From: Pieris napi
Taxonomy: Eukaryota; Arthropoda; Insecta; Lepidoptera; Pieridae
Direction of reading: 5' to 3'
DNA: 64,000 nucleotides
Assembly (NCBI RefSeq): GCF_905475465.1
Contig: NC_062239.1
Coordinates: forward strand, 6,262,001 to 6,326,000
The notes under the pieces were generated by a model that was not told where the DNA came from, ran no database searches, and saw nothing but the letters and a program-made list of their open reading frames with translations. The position numbers and the translations under genes are program-made. Shown one piece after another: positions 54,126-64,000 of this stretch; the stretch's first letter is position 1; each line of letters opens with the position of its first letter.

Positions 54126-54504
54126 TAACGCGTGTACATTAGTACACACACATGTTTTTATACTGCTCCTGTGTCATCGGGGTCCTAGAGAGGTCCTTCA
54201 TAAATAATAGAGGACTTTATTTTTAACGAACGAACGAATGCAATGTAACTGTTGAAGAGAGTGCCTGCGTCTTGCTATACTCTCGGTGCGTAACTCCGAC
54301 GATTTAGGTAATCGCCACGCTTATAAATACGCTTATGTATAAACTAAGAAAGCCTGAGTGAGCAAAGTGTACAGCCTTAGCTCGTACATATACAATTATT
54401 GCTTTAAGGGACCCAAATTCAAAGAAATCCAGGTTAAACCAAGCTACTTTTACTTTTAGTAATTTATATATATCTACCAATGGTGCTACAGGTCATTAAA
54501 TTTT

Positions 54505-54635
54505 TAGGTCAGTTAATCAGATTCCTAAAACCGTCAACTTTGGGTTTAAGACACGGTTTCCTCACGATGTTTTTCTCGGTACGAGCGAGTGTTTAATGCG
54601 GACGTAGACAGGAAGATCGCACGTTGAAGCCACAT
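54505..54635 (-). repeat. SINE A, partial
   Basis: ACCGTCAACTTTGGGTTTAA, GGTTTCCTCACGATGTTTTT and CGAGCGAGTGTTTAATGCG; B box lost. Confidence 0.65.
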
Positions 54636-54699
54636 CTTTTAATGAGATAAAAATGCGCTTACGCAGGCCATGGATGTCGAGGTTATAACTTCTATCCTC

Positions 54700-54950
54700 G
54701 GCCTAGAACGGATATAACTGGTATAACACTGATACATATATCCTAAACCGACACAGGCTATTTTCTTAGTTAGCATACTCACTGCTTGCCTTAGAAATTC
54801 GACCGTGCCCTCCATCTACGGTTTTAGCACTCACGCACAAACCCGGCCGAGAAGAAATTTAAATTGGATTAAAACTTGCCCTTGAACAGGGAATCGAACC
54901 CGGTACCCCTCACCTAGATTCCACTTAATAAGACCGCCAGGCTACCAGGC
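54700..54950 (-). repeat. SINE D, tRNA-derived
   Basis: Minus strand: GGCCTGGTAGCCTGGCGGTC (A box region), GGTACCGGGTTCGATTCCCT (B box), TCTCGGCCGGGTTTGTGCG, TGAGTGCTAAAACCGTAGAT and TGTGTCGGTTTAGGATATAT. A third SINE family in the window. Confidence 0.7.
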
Positions 54951-55554
54951 CCTTGCGTAGAAGCCACTAAGCCAACACTACGGTAGGGGAACTAAAAATA
55001 TATAAAAAACTTTTCTTTAATATTGTGATATTCACTTGGAGACGGAAATATACGGGAAAAGCTTTTAATTATTGAGGATCGCCCCCACTTATGATAATTA
55101 GTGTAAAAGTCACTGCGTTTTTCTTTTGTCATTGTGCTGTATTTATGTGGAGTTGGAACTGTTATGCTTTACGTATTGTAAATAGTATTTACAACTTTTG
55201 AATTAACTATATAATTAGTCGCGAGGCTAGTGTTTTTTTTATTAAAATGTAATTATTTTTATTAATTTTGCTTGAATATATATTGTGATTTGCACCTACC
55301 CTTAAGGGCTTCTAACGAAAACATCACAGGCTACTTAGTATAAAATCTGGAAGATAATGTGAATGACATAATGATGACGGGAACAAGGCACGTCACCCAC
55401 CACCATTTTGTGGAATCAAGGTATTTCCGATATAGGTCGAGTTTATGAAAGGCATTTTACTATAAGTGACCCAAGCTTGAATACGGAGGGTACCCTCTAA
55501 AAATATACCCTGACAGACTACAAAAATAATCAGTCACGCTTAAACCTTTTCAAG
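54951..55554. other. No recognised feature
   Basis: Unique sequence; nothing recognised. Confidence 0.45.
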
Positions 55555-55800
55555 TCTGGGCCTCAGATTTCTGTATATGTTTTATGATCATTTGTCAATC
55601 GAATAGACAAGTAGGTGATCACCATCCTGTGTCTGACACGCCGTCGACTTTTTGGGTCTAAGCCGGGTTCCTCACGATGTTTTCCTTCACCCTTCGAGCG
55701 AGGGTTATAGAAAGAAAGTCCATTGGTGTACACCGGGTATCGAACCTACGATCTCAGCGATGAGAGTCACACGCTAAAGCCACTAGGCCAACACTGCTCA
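55555..55800 (-). repeat. SINE A, best-preserved copy
   Basis: Full order on the minus strand: GAGCAGTGTTGGCCTAGTGG, TAGGTTCGATACCCGGTG, CGAAGGGTGAAGGAAAACAT, AAAAAGTCGACGGCGTG, CACCTACTTGTCTATTCG and CAGAAATCTGAGGCCCAG. Only a small gap near TTCGAGCGA. Confidence 0.85.
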
Positions 55801-56716
55801 TACAGAATATAATTAGAATATCTCGCATTTATTTAATGCTTCTCCATAGTTAGTTAGCGAACAAATCCTGCTCAATGACTTGCAGTGAGTTGACGATGAT
55901 GTATGTTCAGTAATGAGAACAAATACTAGAAAACTTGACAATTTTAGGGGAAACTTTACGTCATTGACAAATGCTTGTTTTGCTTTGTTTTTCGTTTTAT
56001 TTCCAGCCCGCCATTTTGTGTAACTGTTTTCTAAATTTGAATTTTGTGTACACGTAAATTATTATATTTAACTAAATGACATTTTAGCTTCCAAAATTTG
56101 ACATTAGACATTTTCGAACTAGCTTTGACATCAGGAATAGATAATCAGGGATTCCAACATTATGATCGGATTTTTAAATATTTCAGAGATATTTTTTTAA
56201 TTAAAAATATCGCCTTTTGTTTTCAGTGGGGACTGGGGGCCCTAAGCTGCAGCCCAAAAAGCCCTTAAGAAGATCCACCCCTGGATCCAAGAATACGCAA
56301 ATTAAAAGGAAAACATGAAAAATAAATGCATGAAATTTTATTCAATTCAAATTCAAGTATAAATCGGTTAAAATATACTTTTGCTACAGAATTCGTTTTT
56401 TTTTAAATAATACCTATTCTACTCCCCTTGATGAGGTCATGCAGTTCGTGAGTTCGAGCCCCGGTGAAATAATTTCGGCACAGACTGACCTACTTGTCTG
56501 ATACCACGCCCCATTAGGGTCACATAAAAACTATTAAGAGTATTAATAATTGCTATTTAACTAAATACACAGTTCATTTGCTATGATTTGTCATCCCTGC
56601 CGGATGAACCGCTAATGATGCGGTTGACAAATGGTTACCGGCTAACGATCAGTTCTGAAATCGAGTTCCTGGGTGGCTTTATATATTTTAATTAATCCTT
56701 TTTCTATTAACTTTTT
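55801..56716. other. No recognised gene
   Basis: GCAGTTCGTGAGTTCGAGCC at 56441 resembles a SINE head without a body. Otherwise unique. Confidence 0.4.
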
Positions 56717-57193
56717 GAAGTTATACTTCTTTAGGCGCGTTATGGAAAATTGATGAGAGTGAAATTTTACGATGCGCGCGCACCTGAGACACAAAGTTGT
56801 TAGTGTGATTATAGCGTGCGCAAGCGAGATGGGAATAAGACAATCTCCAAGTAAAAAGAAATAGAATATGCGTGAAGTTAGCAGCTATGCCAAGAATTTT
56901 GAATGACCATAATGACATTTACCTATAAACAAATAAAGAAGTTTTAATTACTTTTTCAAAGAAATTTAGCAATGCTTTTTCACAAAGACCTATTGTTACT
57001 TAGTTAAAAGCTTATGAAACATACCAAGTTATTAAATTGAATGAATAATATAATAGAATAATAAATAATAATAATAATCGTTATTAATATTAATTAATAA
57101 ATGAATTATATACTAAATATTAAATATTATTAAATTGTTTACGTTAAATATTAATTATATTTATTAAAAAAAAAGCCAAAGAAGTTTAACTTC
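56717..57193. mobile_element. MITE with GAAGTNNNACTTC ends, copy 6
   Basis: GAAGTTATACTTCTTTAGGC (56717) and GCCAAAGAAGTTTAACTTCT (GAAGTTTAACTTC 57181-57193), with TACGCGCGTAC and GTACACGCACCC outside. The left interior has ATGCGCGCGCACCTGAGACA. The middle is AT-only sequence (57045-57170). Confidence 0.75.
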
Positions 57194-57559
57194 TTACGCG
57201 CGTACATAAGTAGGTACACGCACCCTTTTTTTAAAGTTATTCTTCTTACCTAATACGTCGTCGAAGCAAGGGATTTTGTTTAGTGTCTGTTACTAGGTTC
57301 TAGACATATTTTAAGGGGTATTTTTTTTCTAAATGTTATCTGTGAAACTGATAAGAAAGAGGAGAGGAAAGATCTCTAAAGACAGTTTTTTATTTATTTA
57401 TTGAATTTTACCACAACCTACATAATCCTATATCTGCAGAATATGTTACGAGGTAAAATTTAAAATATATGACAATTTTGGTAGACATGTTACAAAAAAT
57501 TAAAATCAAATAAATACTAGTAATTTTTGCTTATTGTAAAAAAAAATACCAGCAAAACA

Positions 57560-57620
57560 GCGGATTATGTTATATGTACCTATAAGATAGGAACTTATAG
57601 GTACATATAACATAATCCGC
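57560..57620. repeat. Perfect hairpin, 27-bp arms
   Basis: GCGGATTATGTTATATGTAC... (57560-57586) is exactly inverted at 57594-57620 around a 7-base loop. A solo fold-back with no flanking family sequence seen. Confidence 0.85.
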
Positions 57621-59102
57621 TCCGAGCTACAATAGGTACAACTAGGTTCAAAACCTAAGGAAATGTGTTTAATTTTTCAGTCTACCATATTACTTAATAA
57701 CAAAAGCGTCGAAAGGCACATTCCATCTAAATAAATTATTAAGATAATAGTTGTTCCATATTCAAATACAACATTCGAAATTCAAAATTCAACTCAGTCA
57801 AATAAAAATGTAACTAGGATTTAATGGAAGTCGGCAAGACCCCCATCATAGGATGTTACGTCATCACCGCGGTGAATAGTGAAAAAGACATTATTCCAAA
57901 TTCCAAATGTAATTTATCAAGATCCGTTCCTTTGACCCACACTGTTATGACAAGATGAAATATCCGCCGATGATATTCCAAATTCGAATTGTGTTCCATT
58001 TTTAAATTCTTTTTTCTCGCAACGGCCAGTGTCATATTAGTGATGTGACATCCGCTCGACAATATGTCGATGAGTTATAGTCATGTGTGTTTGACAATTG
58101 TACTAGGGCTTAAGAATTCATTTTTTACTTGGCTACTGCATGTCATCGCAAGGATATTTTTTAGATTGATCTATTAAAGGAAACTGAATATCATTCTGGT
58201 AATGATGCTAAATGGGATCATGGAGGTGTGATTTTAATGACGTAGTTTTCTTGATATCATTAATGATCCAAAAAAATATTTAAAATCCTTTGCCATCTAT
58301 AACAAGTTGGATTTTAAAATTAAGAGAGCAAATAGATTTTGGAAACTAATGCTAAATAAAAAAGGTTTATTTTGTTTGATAACATTTATACAATTATGAA
58401 TATACTTTTTAAAGAGTAAAACAGAGCAAAAAATGAACAGCTTCGACACGTTTTAACTGTCAATGTCAATGCCAATACTCAATAGTAAACAATGTCACAC
58501 ACTGACGAAACATCAAAGGTGATAATTTTGGTCCAAAGCACACGCTTAAGCTGTTGAATATTTTCAATTATACTTACACAAAGCACATGCTTTACTTTAA
58601 GCAATACTACTTACTAATCATTACTACAACAATAAATATATTTTCTAACAACATATTAATATTAAATATAATTTTATTTTATTTATTGGGGAATTAATTA
58701 AAAAATATACGCCATATAATATATACATTTTCTTAAATTCTAGTATGAAATTGTAAAACAGTTATGTTTGTATGTTTGTCTCCAAACGCTGTGCATTACG
58801 CCAACTCCATAACGGCTAAATACAAAGGGAACCGCGATCGTTTGCGGCACGGCCATCATTGCTCACGATGACATATACAAAAACAATACACATGCATATA
58901 GTATATGGAGAATTTTCAGAAGGAATTACTAACAATTTTTATTTGACATTCGCTGAAGTCACCTTTGACGCTGGACTACTCATATATATAACATTATTTT
59001 TTAATTTTAAATCGAATAAATCAAAAATCGAAGCATTTATGGAAGTCAGATTAATAATAATTGTTGACTTCGCCCAAATAAATGGAACATTCAATTTATT
59101 AA
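57621..59102. other. No recognised gene
   Basis: 1.5 kb of AT-rich unique DNA. An 88-codon frame (58859-59125) has no recognised domain. Confidence 0.45.
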
Positions 59103-59350
59103 GACTTTTAGTCTTGTCACAATAATAAGCGTTGTGTCATGTAGCTGTCAAATATTATTCTTAAGGCTATAAAGTAGGTTAGTCCATAAAGTATTTATTC
59201 GCCTCAGCATAAAAGATTTGGAATAGAAATGTATGATACTTTTGGTCTTGTCACTTGTCAGTTGTCACGTAGCCGTCAAATATCTTCTTCCAGTCTATAA
59301 AGGTTGACACCATAAAGTATATTTTCGACATTATATTTGATTTGCTATAG
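59103..59350 (+). repeat. Diverged direct duplication, about 140 bp
   Basis: CTTGTCAC...GTGTCATGTAGCTGTCAAAT...CATAAAGTATTTATTCG recurs about 140 bases later as CTTGTCAC...TTGTCACGTAGCCGTCAAAT...CATAAAGTATATTTTCG. Old local tandem duplication. Confidence 0.6.
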
Positions 59351-60639
59351 AAATGTCAAACTTATTTTGAAGAATAAAATAGATATCGGAAAGCATTACA
59401 GGTACATTTAATTCGATGCTGGATATTGGGTAGTAAAGTCTTAATAAATTATTAAAACAATTATTAGAATATTAGGTATATAGGCAAGTCAGCTTCTTCC
59501 AATTCCCCATATACTATCGATACGTTAAACAAAAATCGAAATTGTAATTTCCTGGCAACTGATCGAGGGACAACAATTTGCGGTCACCGTCTGGTTATTG
59601 CGCTAATAATCAAAAACCGCCTTTAAAACGACGTTCCAAAGTTGAAAGTTCCATTTTTGAATTTAACGAAATTCGTCACGTTCGGGACATCTGTCGCAGT
59701 AATCGAATAATCGAATATCGAATTGGTTGCACAATTCGGCACGATGACAATTCGTTGAGATTATCGTAATAGCCCCCCTTATAGATTGGTTTCGATGCGG
59801 CTTGATGACAGGCGAATTACTGGTGATTACCATTTTTTTATTTAATTTGACGTTGTTTTTTTTTCAACACACGACCTGTGGTCATCTTTATAATGAAACC
59901 TTTCGTGGATAAGTACAAATTGCTATATACAAAAAATATATCAGCGCCAAAGTTCAGTTCCGTTCAGCCATACTAGTGTGAAAAAACGTCTTGCATTATA
60001 ATGTAATTAAACTTGAAACAATTATAGCTAAACCCGTCAACCACAGAGTAACGTATAGAATATTCGAAGTCGATTTAAAATATCATTTATTCCTCCAATT
60101 GGCACCCCGGCGTTGATTAATAATCCAAAAATTGAATAAGCCTCCTTTGACACCATCAATTTCCTCCGGTGGTGAACAGTTACCCCAAAAATCCACTTTG
60201 CAAGTCTATTTGAAATTTTGATCGACCCTAAACTTGACACCTCACATCAATTTACGATGTAAATTGTCAAAGTGATGTGAAACTCGCGTTACATGGCGTA
60301 TGGAATACGTAATTCGTATTTTCGCGCCTTTTTCAACTTCTTGAAAAAGGTACTAAATTGAACGGGCCGTTATTTGTTATTGTTCTTTGTCCAGAAGTTT
60401 TGTGATTTTTCGGTTAATTTTACACAAAAATGATAAGAAAATATATTTTTTTTGTATAAAGTTTGCTATTGTGATAATTTTTCTACTCATTGAAACCACA
60501 GATTATGAAAAATATTCAATCAGACCGTCTGACCTAAATACTTAAACAAATAAACTTAAGCAAACTACTTCATGTAACTTTTTTCTTTCGTCTTTTTACG
60601 ACCTAAATATCTTTAATTTTTCTTTTATATTAAGATTAT
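59351..60639. other. No recognised gene
   Basis: AATCGAATAATCGAATATCG near 59701 is a small ATCGA cluster. CACATCAATTTAC / GTAAATTG... near 60245 is a weak inverted repeat. No gene recognised. Confidence 0.45.
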
Positions 60640-60745
60640 GTATTTACATTGGAATCTCGATAACTCGAACCTGTAAGTCGAGATTTCAGCAGTTAAATCA
60701 TATGTATCTTGAAGTTCTTGTTAAATCAAAAACTCGTTAACTCGA
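60640..60745 (+). repeat. Tigger-like terminus
   Basis: TACATTGGAATCTCGATAAC followed by TCGAACCTGTAAGTCGAG resembles Tigger-type ends (CAGTGGAACCTCGATAACTCG). AACTCGTTAACTCGATTTCT follows. No right end found. Confidence 0.45.
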
Positions 60746-61371
60746 TTTCTTTGCCGTTCTAGTGTTTTACACCAATTTAAATGAACTTGTGTTTATATAT
60801 ATACTTTATAATTACTTTTTAGAAAAAGGTTTATAAACAAGATTTTCTTATTATTTGTTTTTATATTAAAGTTACTTTTATTTTCATAAATGCTTAGTTT
60901 ATTGTGCTATATTTTTGTTATGTTAACATATAAAATAAATGTCTTATTGTAGTAATATCTTATACGTGTAATTAAAACTGTTTTGGACTAGTATTAAATT
61001 ACGCATCTGAGTTACACTCTTCTTTATTATGTATAATCATTAACATAACATAACATAATTTAGATAGTCTAATGGGTGTCTCTAAGTACGGCTTTAAATC
61101 CAAAAATAGGCAGTTCATATGCTATATATTTTACAATAAAAACTTTTATTAATTAAAAAATATTAGATTTTCAAATTTCGCTCCATATAAACTCCACCTA
61201 ATCAAGTGCCGCGTCATTCAACCGTTTTGCATGGGATTGTCTCATACGTCAAATTGTCACGGGTGAAGGACGTTGATCGATGGACACACCTGCCGCCTGC
61301 AACCCTACTCCGATACTTCATCACTTTCTTTAAAAATCTGTTTAGAAAGGGTTAACTTATAAAAGCTAGTA
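60746..61371. other. No recognised feature
   Basis: AT-rich unique sequence; nothing recognised. Confidence 0.45.
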
Positions 61372-61578
61372 TACTCAAACTCAAACTCAAAATATCTTTA
61401 TTCAAGTAGGTAACTAAGTACACTTTTGAATAGTCAAGTTAAATTAATCGTAAATTTACATTTACTACCAGTTCGCAAGTCAAGGGCGTAGAGCGGGTAA
61501 GAAGAACTGGCAAGAAACTTTCCGCCACTCTTTTTAATCGCCAAGTATTGTCATACAAATTGTTTGAACTGGAGCAAT
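61372..61578 (-). repeat. 3' UTR of the Jockey/CR1-like LINE
   Basis: Continues from the ORF below: AGTTCAAACAATTTGTATGA, AAAGAGTGGCGGAAAGTTTC, CCAGTTCTTCTTACCCGCTC, GAATAAAGATATTTTGAG and a (GAGTTT)-like tail. This is the source sequence for the tails at 3166, 5905, 26690, 47805 and 48090. Confidence 0.8.
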
Positions 61579-61956
61579 TCAATCCCAAGGATTAGGATCA
61601 TTTAAGTAGTCCTCAAATTTATAAAAAGCTTTGTTGATTAATTTTCGTTTAACGAGGACTTTGAATTTATTTAGTGATAATTCTCTAATTGCGCTTGGGA
61701 GTTTGTTGTAAAAACGAATACAATTTCCATATAAGGAGTGATTTATCTTTTGGAGCCTGGTTGGTCGTACACTCAAATTAGTTCTATTTCGCGTATTATA
61801 CTGGTGAAAGTCACCATTTGTTTTAAAATCGTTTATATTTTTTTGGACATACAACAAGGCTTCAAGAATATATTGACCAGATAGTGTCATAATATTTAAT
61901 TCCTTAAACTTAAAGTCGTGTAACTTCGAATAGGGGCTTTTGCGTCTTATAAACGT
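61579..61956 (-). pseudogene. Jockey/CR1-like ORF2 C-terminus
   Basis: Open for about 125 codons to a natural stop: TFIRRKSPYSKLHDFKFKEL, SGQYILEALLYVQKN, YNTRNRTNLSVRPTRLQKIN, CIRFYNKLPSAIRELSLNKF and KAFYKFEDYLNDPNPWD. NTR.R..L..P..RL, FYNKLP and FK...AFY mark the post-RT tail, as at 40762 but a different subfamily. 5'-truncated. Confidence 0.8.
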
Positions 61957-62329
61957 TTATATTATCTCAAGTCAAACTTGTACTCTATTATCCCGGAAGG
62001 ACTTACCCATGTTGTAAATAAAAAAAAGTACTGGCAGTCAATTTAAATTTAGAATTTCTTAAATAAAGGTAGTGGAATGGACTAGAAAAACTGTCATTAT
62101 ATTCCAATCTAACAATCGCCAGCTCTTTTGTTTCACAATATCTCTGTATGTAACTTCAATTACTATAGCATCTATAACATGTATAATATATAGCCGTGAC
62201 GTAAGTACCACGATCTTTCAATGGACAGCACTGCGTTACTCAGGATTTTGCAAGAGACAAGATGACAAATCAATACTATTTTTGCAAATTCAAATTTGAA
62301 CGAATAATAGGCAGCAGATTTGTATAAAT

Positions 62330-62410
62330 TTTAAAGGCCGACAACGCACTTGCGAGTCTTCTGGCAATGTCAATCTCACTTAGCATCTGGCAAACCTCCT
62401 GCCCATTTTA
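62330..62410 (-). repeat. Dispersed repeat B, minus strand, partial
   Basis: GGCAGGAGGTTTGCCAGATG, CATTGCCAGAAGACTCGC and AAGTGCGTTGTCGGCC on the minus strand. Confidence 0.65.
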
Positions 62411-62989
62411 ATAAAAAAAAAACAGTTTTCAAATTTTCATAATACGTTTATTGGGATTTCAAATGAATTATATATCGAATTAACCTCCTGTTTCAGTTTA
62501 AAGTCGGTAAAAAGGTGTATGTTGACACGAATGTTATTGCTATTAAACCGTTATGTTTTCATTTCATCCGAATGTCATTACGTCTATTTCGAGCACCGAT
62601 GACGCGACGATTTCTATTGTCCACTTGATTTTGATATCAAAAATATCATCAATATATTTCTTTAGAGCAAGTAGGGACCACCCAATACGAGATATTCACT
62701 TTAAATTAAGCCTTAGATATCGAAAAGTGACATTTAAATATAGATCACATCAACCTCTTTAGATGATTAAAATGGATTTCTTTCTATATTCACAATTAAA
62801 ACTCGCTCAGACGGCAGATAAAGTATCGTGAATACCTATCCTATTTCTATATCTAAGAACCAAAATATGTCAGGTTCTGGACGCTTGCTTAACGATTATT
62901 AAAATAGGCGTAGACACGGACCCATTATGGAGGTTATGAGATCTGTGTAAAATTGCTTTAGAATGTTAGATTAGAATTGAAGTATTTAG
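62411..62989. other. No recognised gene
   Basis: Unique sequence; a 69-codon frame (62553-62762) is unrecognised. Confidence 0.45.
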
Positions 62990-63996
62990 ATCCAATATCT
63001 TGCTCAATGTAATGTTCCTTATGAAATAATAGAACTCATACAAAATATATACCAGCAAAGCGTAAGCCGCGTGAAGTTAGACAGAATTGGCCCAGAAATA
63101 AAAATATGCAGAGGCGTAAGACAAGGCGATCCTTTGTCACCTAGAATATTTGTAACGGTTCTACAGAGCGTAATGAAAACCCTTCAATGGGAGAAAAAAG
63201 GGTTAGAAATAAATGGTCAGTATCTAAGCAACTTGAGATTCGCCGACGATATAGTTATCTTCTCAAACAGTGCGACGCAGATACCTCCAAAACTAAAGTT
63301 ATGACTAACAGCAAAGAACGACCAATTTTTGTCAACGCCACGTCTCTTGAATATGTACAAAACTACATTTACCTAGGAAAACAAATATCGTTTAGTCAAA
63401 ACCGACATGTGGATGAAACAAACAGACGTGTAAACCTAGCATGGAACAAATATTGGGCTTTAAAAGAAGTACTGAAATCCAACCATAACTTAACTATAAA
63501 AAGAACAGTCATGGATACATGCATACTTCCATGTTTGTCATACGGATGCCAAACCTGGATTTTTAACAAGGCGTTAATAAGGAAGATTGGAGTATGCCAA
63601 AGGGCTATGGAGCGCTCCATTCTAAACTTGAAGCTTAGAGACAAAATAAAGAACAAGATGATACGAAGTCGTACAAAAATAAAGGATGTTGTAACTTATA
63701 CAAAAAGGCTAAAATGGAAATGGGCCGGTCACATTGGCCGCCTTTGTGATGGCAGATGGGTCAAAAAGACCCTTACTTGGAAAGGCCCAGTGGGAAGAAG
63801 AAAGAGAGGATGCCCACCGAAAACTTGGGAAGATGATATAAAAGGGATAGCGGGAAAAAACTGGAAAACTGTCGCATCAGATAGGGATAAGTGGAAGAAT
63901 CTGGAGGAGGCCTTCACTCCGTCGGAGGTCGAGTACAAGTGTAAAACTTAAAAGGCATGGACTTACTGTAGTTATAGTGTACTCGAATAAAGGCTA
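62990..63996 (+). pseudogene. RTE-clade LINE: RT fingers/palm to 3' end
   Basis: The frame opens after TAG at 62987: YEIIELIQNIYQQSVSRVKL, CRGVRQGDPLSPRIF and LRFADDIVIFSNSAT, i.e. RT blocks with GVRQGDPLSP and the catalytic FADD. Around 63290 a deletion of roughly 15-25 codons plus a frameshift removes the next block. Coding resumes as SKTKVMTNSKERPI and YVQNYIYLGKQI, then LSYGCQTWIFNKA, QRAMERSILNLKLRDKIKNK and KWKWAGHIGRLCDG, stopping at 63949 after EYKCKT. The tail ends GAATAAAGGCTATTTT at the window edge. The endonuclease domain is lost. Confidence 0.9.
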
Positions 63997-64000
63997 TTTT

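Noticed and set aside
1..64000. Endogenous retrovirus, LTR retrotransposon or integrated virus
   Set aside because: I saw no gag/pol/integrase motifs, no long direct terminal repeats and no viral structural genes; all reverse-transcriptase traces are of non-LTR type.

Overview
This 64 kb window looks like intergenic or deep-intronic DNA from a lepidopteran (butterfly or moth) nuclear genome. It is AT-rich and I recognise no intact host gene in it. The lepidopteran call rests on repeat families I recall from that order: a tRNA-derived SINE with a GGTTCGATCCCCGG box, a dispersed repeat carrying GCTCGCGAGTGCGTTGCC, a Jockey/CR1-like 3' tail with AAAGAGTGGCGG, A|TC...CTAG|T Helitrons, and non-LTR fragments ending in IQRGNAASV. 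These names come from memory; no search was run.

Layout. 1-11.5 kb: small inverted-repeat transposons, a LINE tail split by a pogo-like element (6.0-7.3 kb) and a Helitron (9.9 kb). 11.6-13.2 kb: a 1.6 kb transposon with 31-bp ends, a 4-bp target duplication and a broken gene with a CDGCGGQNKN motif. 13-19.5 kb: SINEs, a Helitron and a LINE fragment. 19.6-20.9 kb: a second pogo-like element. 21.2-22.8 kb: an unclassified 1.6 kb terminal-repeat element packed with a TAATCTGACG motif. 23-33 kb: hairpin elements, SINEs and two more Helitron pieces. 33.2-37.5 kb: a palindrome-array element, a nested MITE pair and a PIF/Harbinger remnant. 38.9-46.7 kb: decayed LINEs (RTE, Jockey/CR1-like and another type), a mariner fragment, and a third pogo-like element cleanly inserted in an RTE copy. 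47-57 kb: SINEs and the densest part of a MITE family with GAAGTNNNACTTC ends. 57-62.9 kb: mostly empty, with a hairpin, a direct duplication and a Jockey/CR1-like terminus. 63.0-64.0 kb: a 5'-truncated RTE retrotransposon.

There is no operon or pathway logic. What links the parts is transposition: autonomous families (pogo-like, PIF/Harbinger, RTE, Jockey/CR1-like, Helitron) left mostly dead copies, while short non-autonomous relatives (MITEs, SINEs) share their ends or tails. Several insertions are nested, which gives relative ages. Promoter-like GC/CCAAT patches near 5.2, 18.7 and 40.5 kb and one possible exon at 19.4 kb are the only hints of host function, and they are weak. Gaps of 300-450 bases not listed separately hold only AT-rich unique sequence in which I recognise nothing.
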